Below are positions 33,205-40,691 of a stretch of 64,000 nt of DNA, piece after piece. The position numbers and the translations under genes are program-made. Under the pieces are notes generated by a model, which searched no databases, was not told the origin of the DNA, and was given only the letters and a program-made list of their open reading frames with translations. The stretch spans positions 124,001 to 188,000 of the forward strand of contig NZ_SDVA01000005.1 of the NCBI RefSeq assembly GCF_004153545.1, in the 5' to 3' direction. The DNA is from Serinicoccus sediminis. GTDB taxonomy: Bacteria; Actinomycetota; Actinomycetes; Actinomycetales; Dermatophilaceae. The number at the start of each line of letters is the position of its first letter. Within the stretch, counting starts at the first letter, position 1.

Positions 33205-34220
33205 CAGGCCGCTCCCCCCCCGTGCGCAGCGAGCACCGCGCGCAGCCGCCCGGCGACCCGCTCGGCCAGCTCGGCGGGTGCCTCGACGCGCACGTCCGGT
33301 CCGGCGGCGCAGACCTCGCGGGCCAGTGGCGCGAGCGAGGCCACGTCGAGCTCCAGCCGCGACCAGCCCTCGGGGACGTCGGCGCCCTCCGTGCTCTCGC
33401 GGCCCCGCCGCCGCAGCGAGGCGGCCGCGCCGTCGCGCACCAGCAGGCGGACGGTCGTCGACCGCTCGCCGTCCTCCCCGGCGCTGCGCCGGATCATGGC
33501 GAGCGCGTCGAGGTCGTCGGGCACGGCATACCCCCCGGGCCGGCCGGAGCGCTCCGGGATGCCGACGACCCGGTCCAGCCGGAAGACGCGGGGTGCCTCG
33601 CGGTCGAGGTCGTGGGCGGTGAGGTACCACCGGCCGTGCCAGCTCGTGAGCCCCCACGGCTGCACCCGGCGCCGTGCGAGGTCCCCGGAGCCGCCGCGGT
33701 AGTCGAAGCTGATCGCGCACCGCTCCAGCACCGCGTCGCGGACCGGCTCGAAGGCGGGGTCGGGGGTGTGCAGCAGCGGCTCGATCCCGGCGACCGAGGA
33801 CTCGTCGCGCACCACCCCGGCGGCGTCCAGCTTGCGCAGCGCCTGCGCGGCCGGGCCGGCGAGGCTCGCCTGGCCCCAGGCCCGCGCCGCCAGCCCGAGC
33901 ACCGCGAGCTCGTCCGGGGCGAAGTCGATCTCGGGCAGCGCGTACTCGCGCTGGTCGATGCGGTATCCCGGCTCGTCGTCGAAGAAGGCGTCGATCGGCT
34001 CGGTGCGCAGCGGGATCCCCAGGGCGCGCAGCTCGTCCTTGTCGCGCTCGAACATCCGCTCGAAGGCCTCGGGGCTGCTCCGGGCGTAGTCCGGGACCGC
34101 CTGGCGCAGCTTGGCCCGGCTCAGCGGCTGCCGGGTGTGCAGGAGGGCGATGACGAGGTTGAGCAGCCGCTCCGTCTTCGCCGCGGCCGGGCTCGGACCC
34201 GCGCCTGTGCTCTTCGCCAT
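33204..34220 (-). CDS. pafB: WYL-domain transcriptional regulator PafB
   Basis: A 338-residue paralogue of PafC with the same order: winged helix (KTERLLNLVIALLHTRQPLSRAKLRQAVPDY), WYL core (WHGRWYLTAHDLDREAPRVFRLDRV) and WCX tail. The DNA-damage role is known for the mycobacterial pair and inferred here. TAGCCT 7 nt before the ATG marks the start of the pafBC unit. Confidence 0.93.
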   Translation of the reverse strand: MAKSTGAGPSPAAAKTERLLNLVIALLHTRQPLSRAKLRQAVPDYARSSPEAFERMFERDKDELRALGIPLRTEPIDAFFDDEPGYRIDQREYALPEIDFAPDELAVLGLAARAWGQASLAGPAAQALRKLDAAGVVRDESSVAGIEPLLHTPDPAFEPVRDAVLERCAISFDYRGGSGDLARRRVQPWGLTSWHGRWYLTAHDLDREAPRVFRLDRVVGIPERSGRPGGYAVPDDLDALAMIRRSAGEDGERSTTVRLLVRDGAAASLRRRGRESTEGADVPEGWSRLELDVASLAPLAREVCAAGPDVRVEAPAELAERVAGRLRAVLAAHGGGAA

Positions 34221-34233
34221 GCGGTGCAGGCTA
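34221..34233 (-). promoter_or_regulatory. Leaderless -10 element for pafBC
   Basis: TAGCCT, 7 nt, ATG at 34220. Confidence 0.55.
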
Positions 34234-34263
34234 CCGTCCGACCTCCCCCGGTCCGGGCATCGA

Positions 34264-34277
34264 TAGGCTCACCCGTC
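34264..34277 (+). promoter_or_regulatory. Probable -10 element for the DUF3866 gene
   Basis: TAGGCT, 8 nt, GTG at 34278. The spacing is one longer than the local norm. Confidence 0.4.
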
Positions 34278-35519
34278 GTGATCACGTGGCGCGAGGGCGA
34301 GGTGCGCGAGCTGCTGCCGGGGTGGGCCGGCGTGCAGGTCCTCGGTGTCGACGTCGCGGGCGGTCGGCTGCGGGCGCTGGGCTACCCCGACCTCGTCGGC
34401 ACCGCCCGGGTCGGCGACCGGGTCCTGCTCAACGTCACCGCCCTGGAGCGGGGCCTCGGCACGGGAGGGTATGCCCTGGTCGTCGCCCTCCCCGACCGGC
34501 CGGACTCCTGGCCGGTCCGGGCGGGCGCCGAGGACGAGCCGGGGCACCTGGTCAAGGGCCGCTACTCCCCGCTGCAGCCGATGGTGCTGGGCGTGGACGA
34601 CCCCGAGGGCGAGCACCACGCGACGCTCGCCCAGGCCGACGACCTGGGGGGTATGCCGGTGCTCGCCACCGACCTGCACTCCGCGCTCCCCGCGGTGCTG
34701 GCCGGGGTCCGGGCGCAGCGGCCCGGGGCCCGGGTCGCCTACGTCATGACCGACGGGGCCGCCCTCCCCCTGGCGTGGTCACGGACCGTCGCCGGGCTGC
34801 GCGACGCCGGGTGGCTGGCCAGCACGATCACGGCCGGGCAGGCGTTCGGCGGGGACCTCGAGGCGGTCACCGTCCACACCGCGCTGCTCGCGGCCCGGCA
34901 CGTCGTGGGTGCCGACCTGACCGTCGTCGTCCAGGGGCCGGGCAACCTCGGCACCGTCACCCGGTGGGGCTTCTCGGGGGTGGCCGCGGGCGAGGCGCTC
35001 AACGCGGCTGCCGTGCTCGGCGGGCGGCCGGTGGCCGGGCTGCGGGTGTCCCAGGCGGATGCCCGCGAGCGCCACCGCGGCCTGTCGCACCACAGCGCCA
35101 CCGCCTTCGGCCGGGTCCTCGCCCACCCCGCCGACCTGCCGGTCCCCGTGCTCGGGTCCGACGCCCCGGGTCAGGGGGCCGACCTGCCCCTCCCCCGCAC
35201 GGGGGGCGCGCCCGACGCGTCCTCCCCCCGCACCGGAGACGCACCGGACGCGCCCTCCGGGCACACCGGACGCGTGGGAGACAGCGTCGCGCTGCGCGAG
35301 TGCCTGGCACTCGTCCACCGGCAGGCGCGCGACCTGGTCGCCACGGCCCCGCACCTCGCACTGGTCGAGGTCGCCACGGAGGGCCTGGCCGAGGCCTTGG
35401 CGGAGGTGCCGGTCCCCTTGTCGACGATGGGCCGCGGGCTGCAGGACGACCCCGCCGCGTTCCTCACCGCCGCGGCGGCCGGCCGGCACGCCGCACGGCT
35501 CCTCGACCCCGCGGACTGA
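34278..35519 (+). CDS. DUF3866 family protein carrying a repeat insertion
   Basis: A 413-residue protein of unknown function matching the actinobacterial DUF3866 family, usually found beside pafBC. Recognisable blocks include HLVKGRYSPLQPMVLGVDDPE, YVMTDGAALPLAWS, VVVQGPGNLGTVTRWGFSGV and DARERHRGLSHHSATA. Residues about 305-333 are low-complexity (Pro/Asp/Thr/Gly) and are encoded by inverted copies of the 22-bp repeat at 27 kb, so this stretch looks like an in-frame repeat invasion. The flanking conserved sequence stays in frame. Confidence 0.8.
   Translation: MITWREGEVRELLPGWAGVQVLGVDVAGGRLRALGYPDLVGTARVGDRVLLNVTALERGLGTGGYALVVALPDRPDSWPVRAGAEDEPGHLVKGRYSPLQPMVLGVDDPEGEHHATLAQADDLGGMPVLATDLHSALPAVLAGVRAQRPGARVAYVMTDGAALPLAWSRTVAGLRDAGWLASTITAGQAFGGDLEAVTVHTALLAARHVVGADLTVVVQGPGNLGTVTRWGFSGVAAGEALNAAAVLGGRPVAGLRVSQADARERHRGLSHHSATAFGRVLAHPADLPVPVLGSDAPGQGADLPLPRTGGAPDASSPRTGDAPDAPSGHTGRVGDSVALRECLALVHRQARDLVATAPHLALVEVATEGLAEALAEVPVPLSTMGRGLQDDPAAFLTAAAAGRHAARLLDPAD
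35190..35275 (+). repeat. 22-bp-family repeat copies inside a coding sequence
   Basis: ACCGGACGCGCCCTCCGGG and neighbouring degenerate copies are the reverse complement of the units at 27004-27134. They encode a linker-like stretch of the DUF3866 protein without breaking the frame. Confidence 0.8.
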
Positions 35520-35787
35520 GCCCGCCTGCCGCACCACGCCGGCCGGCCCGGGCTCCTTCGTCACACCAGCACCGGTGGCCACCTGGTGCGGGGAGATGTA
35601 CGGAAGGCGGCGACATCACCCTGGCCCGGGTGCACGTCCCCGCACGTGGTGACAGGCGTGACCAGAGGGACCGGTGCGATGACCGGACCAGCCGACCCGT
35701 CCGCGTCCCGGAGCACCTCCGACCGGGCGATCGTCACGTCGTCCTGGGCGCCGTCGTCGCCGGTGCGACGGGACCTCGCCGGTCACC
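35520..35787. other. Intergenic region upstream of the antiporter leader
   Basis: About 270 bp with no credible gene. A near-palindrome, GCACCGGTGGCCACCTGGTGC, lies near 35570-35590. Nothing else is recognised. Confidence 0.3.
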
Positions 35788-35800
35788 TACAGTGAGCGCC
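35788..35800 (+). promoter_or_regulatory. Leaderless -10 element for a short leader ORF
   Basis: TACAGT, 7 nt, ATG at 35801. This is the same arrangement as at confirmed genes, but the ORF it drives has only 25 codons. Confidence 0.5.
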
Positions 35801-35878
35801 ATGACCCTGCCCGTGCTCACGGCATACCGAGACTCCACCTGTCCCACGACGCTCGCGCGCGCTGCTCGCGCCGGCTGA
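35801..35878 (+). CDS. Possible 25-aa leader peptide upstream of the antiporter
   Basis: MTLPVLTAYRDSTCPTTLARA... and a TGA at 35876-35878, 9 nt before the antiporter ATG. It has a leaderless promoter with correct spacing, and no other promoter is visible closer to the antiporter. Translation of it could couple or regulate antiporter expression. It could also be a chance ORF. Confidence 0.45.
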   Translation: MTLPVLTAYRDSTCPTTLARAARAG

Positions 35879-35887
35879 GGCGCGGGT

Positions 35888-37240
35888 ATGTCGTCCGACC
35901 TGCTCTTCCTCCTGGGCGGCGGGGTGCTGCTCCTCGCCGTCGCGCTGCCCAGCCTGCTGACCCGTGCCTGGCTCTCGGCGCCGGTCATCCTCATCCTCGT
36001 CGGGGCGGTCATCGGGTGGCTGCCCATCGCCTCCGGTCTCGGCTTCGACCCCACGGACCAGCGCGAGACGATCGAGCACGTCACCGAGATCACCGTCCTC
36101 GTCGCGCTCATGGGCGTCGGGCTCGCCCTCGACCGGCCGCTCTCCCTGCGCAACCTGCGCTCCTGGCGCACCTGGTCGGCGACCTGGAAGCTGCTCGGCA
36201 TCGCCATGCCGCTCAGCATCGCCGGCGTCTTCCTCCTCGGCTGGTGGGGGCTCGGCCTCGGCGCCGCCCCCGCGCTGCTGCTCGGCGCCGTGCTGGCCCC
36301 GACCGACCCGGTCCTCGCCGGGGACGTCCAGGTCGGCGGGCCGGTCATCACGCGTCGTGAGGCCGACAGCGAGGAGTCCATGGCCGACCAGCTGCACGAC
36401 GACGAGATCAGCGACGACGACGAGGTCCGGTTCGCGCTCACGTCCGAGGCCGGCCTCAACGACGCCCTCGCCTTCCCCTTCGTCTACGCGGCGATCTTCC
36501 TCATGACCATGGGGTCGCCGCTGGACTGGGGGCTGCGCTGGCTGGCCTTCGAGCTGGTCGGCAAGATCGTCATCGGGCTGCTCGTCGGGATGGCCGTCGG
36601 CTGGGTCCTGGCCTACGTCGCCTTCCGCACCCGGCAGCAGGCGCTGCGGCTGGCCGAGCAGGGCGAGTCGCTCCTGGCGCTCGCGGCCATGGTGCTGGCC
36701 TACGGCGTGGCCGAGGTCGCCCAGGGCTACGGCTTCCTCGCGGTCTTCGTGTGCGCCATGACCATGCGCGCACGGGCGCGGCGGCACGAGTTCCACGAGC
36801 ACATGCACGGGGTGGTCGAACGGCTGGAGCGGCTGCTCACCCTCCTCGTGCTGCTCTTCGTCGGGATCGCGCTCACCGACGGTGCCCTGGAGTCCCTCGA
36901 CTGGCGCGGGGTGGTCGTGGGCGTGTCACTCGTCCTCGTCATCCGCCCGCTGGCCGGCTGGGTCGCGCTGCGGCCCGGGCGCTGGCGCATGTGCGACGAG
37001 AGGCTGCGTCCGCTGGCCCGGCGCGAGCAGCTCATCACCGCCTTCTTCGGCATCCGCGGCGTGGGCACGCTGTTCTACATCGCCTACGCCCTGTCCGAGA
37101 CGACCTGGACCGGTGAGCGCTGGCTCTGGGCCACCTGCGTGTTCACCATCGTCTTCTCGGTCGTCCTGCACGGGGTCCTGGTGACGCCGATGATGACGAA
37201 GCTCGAGCGCGACCGGGAGCGCCTCCTCCGGGCGACCTGA
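35888..37240 (+). CDS. Sodium/proton antiporter (CPA family)
   Basis: A 450-residue protein with about twelve membrane helices. The unwound transport-site sequences GAVLAPTDPVLAGDVQVGGP and SEAGLNDALAFPFVYAAIF are the hallmark NhaP/CPA ion-binding regions. An acidic cytosolic loop, DDEISDDDEV, lies between them, and FFGIRGVGTLFYIAYAL near the end is the last conserved helix. It exchanges Na+ or K+ for H+. It may be translated from a transcript beginning at the 25-codon leader. Confidence 0.9.
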   Translation: MSSDLLFLLGGGVLLLAVALPSLLTRAWLSAPVILILVGAVIGWLPIASGLGFDPTDQRETIEHVTEITVLVALMGVGLALDRPLSLRNLRSWRTWSATWKLLGIAMPLSIAGVFLLGWWGLGLGAAPALLLGAVLAPTDPVLAGDVQVGGPVITRREADSEESMADQLHDDEISDDDEVRFALTSEAGLNDALAFPFVYAAIFLMTMGSPLDWGLRWLAFELVGKIVIGLLVGMAVGWVLAYVAFRTRQQALRLAEQGESLLALAAMVLAYGVAEVAQGYGFLAVFVCAMTMRARARRHEFHEHMHGVVERLERLLTLLVLLFVGIALTDGALESLDWRGVVVGVSLVLVIRPLAGWVALRPGRWRMCDERLRPLARREQLITAFFGIRGVGTLFYIAYALSETTWTGERWLWATCVFTIVFSVVLHGVLVTPMMTKLERDRERLLRAT

Positions 37241-37319
37241 CGCGGCCGACGACACGCCCGTCCTGACCGGCTCAGCCACGCAGGTGAACGCCTGGGCCGG
37301 CGACACGGCCACAGCAGTC

Positions 37320-37349
37320 GGCCCAGCCGTTCACGGGAACGGCTGGGCC
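37320..37349. terminator. Hairpin terminator between antiporter and FKBP gene
   Basis: GGCCCAGCCGTTC (37320-37332) and GAACGGCTGGGCC (37337-37349) form a perfect 13-bp stem with a 4-nt loop between converging genes. Confidence 0.85.
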
Positions 37350-37384
37350 GGTGGCGGTGCGCCGGAACGGCGCCTGCGGTCGCG

Positions 37385-37783
37385 TCAGCGGACGTCGACG
37401 AGGTCGACGACGAAGATGAGCGTCTCGCCGCCCTTGATGGCAGCACCGGCGCCGCGGTCGCCATACCCCAGGTGCGGCGGGATGACGATGCGGCGACGAC
37501 CGCCGACCTTCATCCCGAGGAGGCCCTGGTCCCAGCCCTGGATGACCTGGCCGACGCCCGCGGTGAAGGTGAGCGGCTCGCCGCGGTTCCACGAGGCGTC
37601 GAACTCCTCGCCGGTCGACCAGGACACGCCGACGTAGTGCGCGGAGATGGTCGAGCCGGCGGTGGCCTCGGCGCCCTTGCCGACCTCGATGTCCTCGACC
37701 TCGAGCTCGGTGGGCGGCTCGTCGCCGGGGAAGTCGATCTCGGGCTTGGCCTTCTGGACGCGGCCGAAGGGGGACTCGGTCAT
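37385..37783 (-). CDS. FKBP-type peptidyl-prolyl isomerase (cytosolic)
   Basis: A 132-residue single FKBP domain without signal peptide. ISAHYVGVSWSTGEEFDASWNRGEPLTFTAGVGQVIQGWDQGLLGMKVGGRRRIVIPPHLGYGDRGAG contains the FKBP active-site residues (Tyr, Phe-Asp, Val-Ile, Trp, Tyr). It catalyses cis-trans isomerisation at proline. Placement just downstream of pafA in the Pup neighbourhood is common in Actinobacteria. AGAAGGAGCA precedes the ATG. Confidence 0.93.
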   Translation of the reverse strand: MTESPFGRVQKAKPEIDFPGDEPPTELEVEDIEVGKGAEATAGSTISAHYVGVSWSTGEEFDASWNRGEPLTFTAGVGQVIQGWDQGLLGMKVGGRRRIVIPPHLGYGDRGAGAAIKGGETLIFVVDLVDVR

Positions 37784-37828
37784 GATGTGCTCCTTCTCGT
37801 TCGGGGTCAGGTATGCCGTGCGCCGGCA

Positions 37829-37956
37829 ACCATCGGCGGCGCCCGGTGGGTCGTCAGGCCACCACGGGCGGCGCCCGGTGGGCTGTCAGCCCACCATTCG
37901 CGGCGCTCGGTGGGCTGTCAGCCCACCATCGGCGGCGCTCGGTGGGTGTCAGGGGT
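37829..37956. repeat. Four tandem copies of a 32-bp repeat
   Basis: Units start at 37829, 37861, 37893 and 37925, an exact 32-bp period. The core is ACCATTCGCGGCGCTCGGTGG, nearly the core of the 22685-22780 cluster. Within units GGTGGGCTGTCAGCCCACC is a perfect hairpin. It occupies the gap between two FKBP genes. Confidence 0.9.
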
Positions 37957-37966
37957 GACGGTCGGA

Positions 37967-39013
37967 TCAGGAGGCGCCGAGGATGTCGACGACGAACACG
38001 AGGTCCTCGCCGGCCAGCTCGTTGCCGGGGGCCGCGGTCTCGCCCTCGGTCTCCTCCGGCGCGGGGCCGTAGGCCTCCTCGGCCGGGATGACGAGCAGCA
38101 CGCGCGAGCCGACGGTCTGGCCGACGAGCCCCTCGTCCCAGCCGGGGATGACGCTGCCGAGGCCGATGTGGAACTCGGTGGGCTCGCCGCGCTCCCAGGA
38201 GCTGTCGAAGACCTCGCCGTCCGAGGGCTTCGCCCCGGTGTAGTGCACCCGGATGGTCTGCCCGGCGACGACCTCGGGGCCCTCGCCGCGGATGAGCGGC
38301 TGGGTGATGAGCTGGTCGGGTGCCTCGACGCCCTCGACGTCGATCTCCGGACCGGCGTCGCCCATGGTCACGGTGGGCAGGCCCTCCTCGGGCTCGACCT
38401 CCTCGCCCTGCGCCTCGGTGAGCGGCTCGCCGGTGCCCTCGACGACCATGTAGAAGAGCATGGTGTCGGTGGGGCCGACCCCGAGCTGCTCGTTGCCGAC
38501 CTCGCCGAAGGCGTCGGCCGCCGGGATGGCCATGAGCAGCTCGTCGCCGACCATGGCGCCGGGCAGGTTCTCGCGGAAGGCCGGGAAGAGGTTCTCGTCG
38601 GCCAGCTCCAGGGTGACCGCCTCGTCGTTCTCGAAGGTCGACACCAGCTGCTCGCCGTTCGAGCCGTTGACGGTGAGGTACTTCACCCGCACCTCGTCGC
38701 CCTCGGCGACCTCGTCGCCGTCGCCCTCGGTGAGGGTGCGGGTCTCGGTCGACCCGGCCACGAACGGCAGGTCCCCGTCGGCGAACGGCTCGCCGTCCCA
38801 GGTCAGCGCGGGCGCGTCGCCCTCGGTGTCGACACCGATGTCCGCCAGGTCACCGTTGGGCGCGGCCGAGGTCGCGGCCGCGTCGTCACCGGGTGAGCTG
38901 GTCGCCGCGGCGTCGTCGCTCGAGCCCTCGTCGGCCGACTCGGGGCTGCAGCCGGCCAGGAAGATCAGGGGCGCGGCGGCGGCCGCGAGGTAGCGCAGGC
39001 GGGAAGAGCGCAC
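37967..39013 (-). CDS. FKBP-type peptidyl-prolyl isomerase lipoprotein
   Basis: A 348-residue secreted protein. The GTG at 39013, preceded by AAAGGA, gives a signal peptide RSSRLRYLAAAAAPLIFLAGC with lipobox L-A-G-C. A Ser/Asp/Ala-rich linker follows, then a degenerate FKBP-like domain (about 90-210) and an active-looking C-terminal FKBP domain (IRVHYTGAKPSDGEVFDSSWERGEPTEFHIGLGSVIPGWDEGLVGQTVGSRVLLVIPAEEAYGP). Likely an extracytoplasmic chaperone, lipidated and possibly N-acylated by the Lnt encoded at 19246. Confidence 0.9.
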   Translation of the reverse strand: MRSSRLRYLAAAAAPLIFLAGCSPESADEGSSDDAAATSSPGDDAAATSAAPNGDLADIGVDTEGDAPALTWDGEPFADGDLPFVAGSTETRTLTEGDGDEVAEGDEVRVKYLTVNGSNGEQLVSTFENDEAVTLELADENLFPAFRENLPGAMVGDELLMAIPAADAFGEVGNEQLGVGPTDTMLFYMVVEGTGEPLTEAQGEEVEPEEGLPTVTMGDAGPEIDVEGVEAPDQLITQPLIRGEGPEVVAGQTIRVHYTGAKPSDGEVFDSSWERGEPTEFHIGLGSVIPGWDEGLVGQTVGSRVLLVIPAEEAYGPAPEETEGETAAPGNELAGEDLVFVVDILGAS

Positions 39014-39053
39014 AGGTGCGTCCTTTGCAGATCGGGGAAGCGTCCGGGCCAGC

Positions 39054-40460
39054 CTAACCCGGCGACCCTGGGCCTTTCGTGGGAGCACCGCTGGTCGCCC
39101 GGATGTGCTCGAGCAGGGCGTCGACCCGCTCGTCCTGGGCGGCGAACGGGTCCTTGCAGATCACCGTGCGCTGCGCCGCGTCGTTGAGCTTGAGGTGCAC
39201 CCAGTCGACGGTGAAGTCGCGCCGGTGCTCGGAGGCCGTCCGGACGAAGTCGCCGCGCAGCCGCGCCCGGGTGTCCGGCGGGACGGTCGTCGCGGCCTGC
39301 ACGCGCGCCTCGTCGACGACGGTCCGCGCGGCCCCGGAGCGCTCGAGGATGCGCACCAGCCCCCGGGTGGGGTGGATGTCGTGCCAGGCGAGGTCGAGCT
39401 GCTGCAGCCTCGGGTCCCACGGCTGCAGTCCGTGCCGCTGCGCGTAGGAGTCGAGCAGCTTCTTCTTCATCACCCACTCGATCTCGGTGTCGACCAGGTG
39501 CAGCCGGTCGGTCTCGATGGCGTCCAGCCCGCGTTCCCACAGCTCGAGGACGTCGCGGTATGCCGGGTGCTCGGTCAGCCCGGCGCCGCGGGCATACCCG
39601 GTGGTGAGGTCGAGCAGCTCGCGCTGCAGCTCCAGGGCGGTGATGGTGCCGCCCCGGCGCAGCGCCAGCGGGGTGCGCCCGGTGCGGTCCCGGCTCACCT
39701 CGCGGATCGCCTGCATGGGGTTGGCCAGCACGAGGTCGGGCACGACCGTGCCGGCCTCCAGCATCTTGAGCACCAGGTCGGTCGTGCCCAGCCGCAGCAT
39801 CGTCGTGGTCTGGCTCATCGTGGAGTCGCCGACGATGACGTGGAGCCGGCGGTGCCGCTCGGGGTCGGCGTGCGGCTCGTCCCGGGTGTTGATGATGGGC
39901 CGGGACCGGGTGGTGGCCGAGGAGAGGTCCTCCCACATGTGGTCGGCGCGCTGCGACACGAGGTAGGTGGCCCGCTGCTCCACGACGTGCAGCCGGCCCG
40001 CCCCGGTGACGAGCTGGCGGGTGACGAGGAAGGGGACGAGGGTGTCGGTGAGGCGCTCCATCCGGGTGCGCCGCTCGATGAGGTAGTTCTCGTGCGAGCC
40101 GTAGGAGTTGCCGCGCGAGTCGACGTTGTTCTTCAGCACGTAGACCGTGGCCGCGAACCCCTCCGTCGCGAGCCGCTCCTCGGCGTCGTGCGCGAGGTCC
40201 TGGACGATGAGCTCGCCGGCCCGGTCCTGGGCGACGAGGTCGAGCAGGTCGGTACACTCGGCGGTGGCGTACTCGGGGTGGGAGCCGACGTCGAGGTAGA
40301 GCCGGGAGCCGTTGCCGAGGAAGACGTTGGAGGAGCGTCCCCAGGCCACGACCTTGCGGAAGAGGTAGCGGGAGACCTCCTCCGGGGAGAGCCGGGAGCC
40401 GCCGGAGAAGGTGGCGTTGACGCCGAACTCGGTCTCGACGCCCATGATGCGGCTCAGCAC
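39054..40460 (-). CDS. pafA: Pup-protein ligase PafA
   Basis: A 468-residue carboxylate-amine ligase. IMGVETEFGV is the ATP/Mg Glu motif, RLYLDVGSHPEYATAECTD has the catalytic Asp57, and KNNVDSRGNSYGSHENYL, TRSRPIINTRDEPHAD and RLHVIVGDSTMSQTTTMLRLG are further diagnostic blocks. DFTVDWVHLKLNDAAQRTVICKDPF ends the family core. It forms an isopeptide bond between the Pup C-terminal glutamate and target lysines. It lacks the Dop loop. Downstream of pup by 10 nt, probably co-transcribed. Confidence 0.97.
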   Translation of the reverse strand: MLSRIMGVETEFGVNATFSGGSRLSPEEVSRYLFRKVVAWGRSSNVFLGNGSRLYLDVGSHPEYATAECTDLLDLVAQDRAGELIVQDLAHDAEERLATEGFAATVYVLKNNVDSRGNSYGSHENYLIERRTRMERLTDTLVPFLVTRQLVTGAGRLHVVEQRATYLVSQRADHMWEDLSSATTRSRPIINTRDEPHADPERHRRLHVIVGDSTMSQTTTMLRLGTTDLVLKMLEAGTVVPDLVLANPMQAIREVSRDRTGRTPLALRRGGTITALELQRELLDLTTGYARGAGLTEHPAYRDVLELWERGLDAIETDRLHLVDTEIEWVMKKKLLDSYAQRHGLQPWDPRLQQLDLAWHDIHPTRGLVRILERSGAARTVVDEARVQAATTVPPDTRARLRGDFVRTASEHRRDFTVDWVHLKLNDAAQRTVICKDPFAAQDERVDALLEHIRATSGAPTKGPGSPG

Positions 40461-40470
40461 GGCGGCACCG

Positions 40471-40677
40471 TCACTGGCCGCCCTTCTGCACGAAGCCGTG
40501 CACGAACTCCGTCGCGTTGGTCTCCAGCACCCCGTCGATCTCGTCGAGCAGGGAGTCCAGCGCCTCGTCCCGCTGGGCGTGCTGCGCGGCCGGGGCCGTG
40601 GGGGGCGGGGTGGCGTCCGGCTCCGGGCCGTCCCCGGCGCCGCTGTCCCGTCGGCGGTCGAACTGCTGCTGCGACAT
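40471..40677 (-). CDS. pup: Prokaryotic ubiquitin-like protein Pup
   Basis: A 68-residue disordered, acidic protein. The second half, RDEALDSLLDEIDGVLETNATEFVHGFVQKGGQ, is the Pup core helix and terminates in Gly-Gly-Gln. The terminal Gln must be deamidated by Dop before ligation by PafA. It lies between dop and pafA with its own -10 element. The prcBA genes that usually follow pup are absent. Confidence 0.97.
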   Translation of the reverse strand: MSQQQFDRRRDSGAGDGPEPDATPPPTAPAAQHAQRDEALDSLLDEIDGVLETNATEFVHGFVQKGGQ

Positions 40678-40690
40678 GACCCCGATCCTA
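40678..40690 (-). promoter_or_regulatory. Leaderless -10 element for pup-pafA
   Basis: TAGGAT, 7 nt, ATG at 40677. It lies between the dop stop and pup. Confidence 0.6.
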
Positions 40691-40691
40691 G

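Noticed and set aside
32239-34220. pafB/pafC as components of the Pup conjugation machinery
   Set aside because: They are WYL-domain DNA-damage regulators; only the gene neighbourhood gave them the name.
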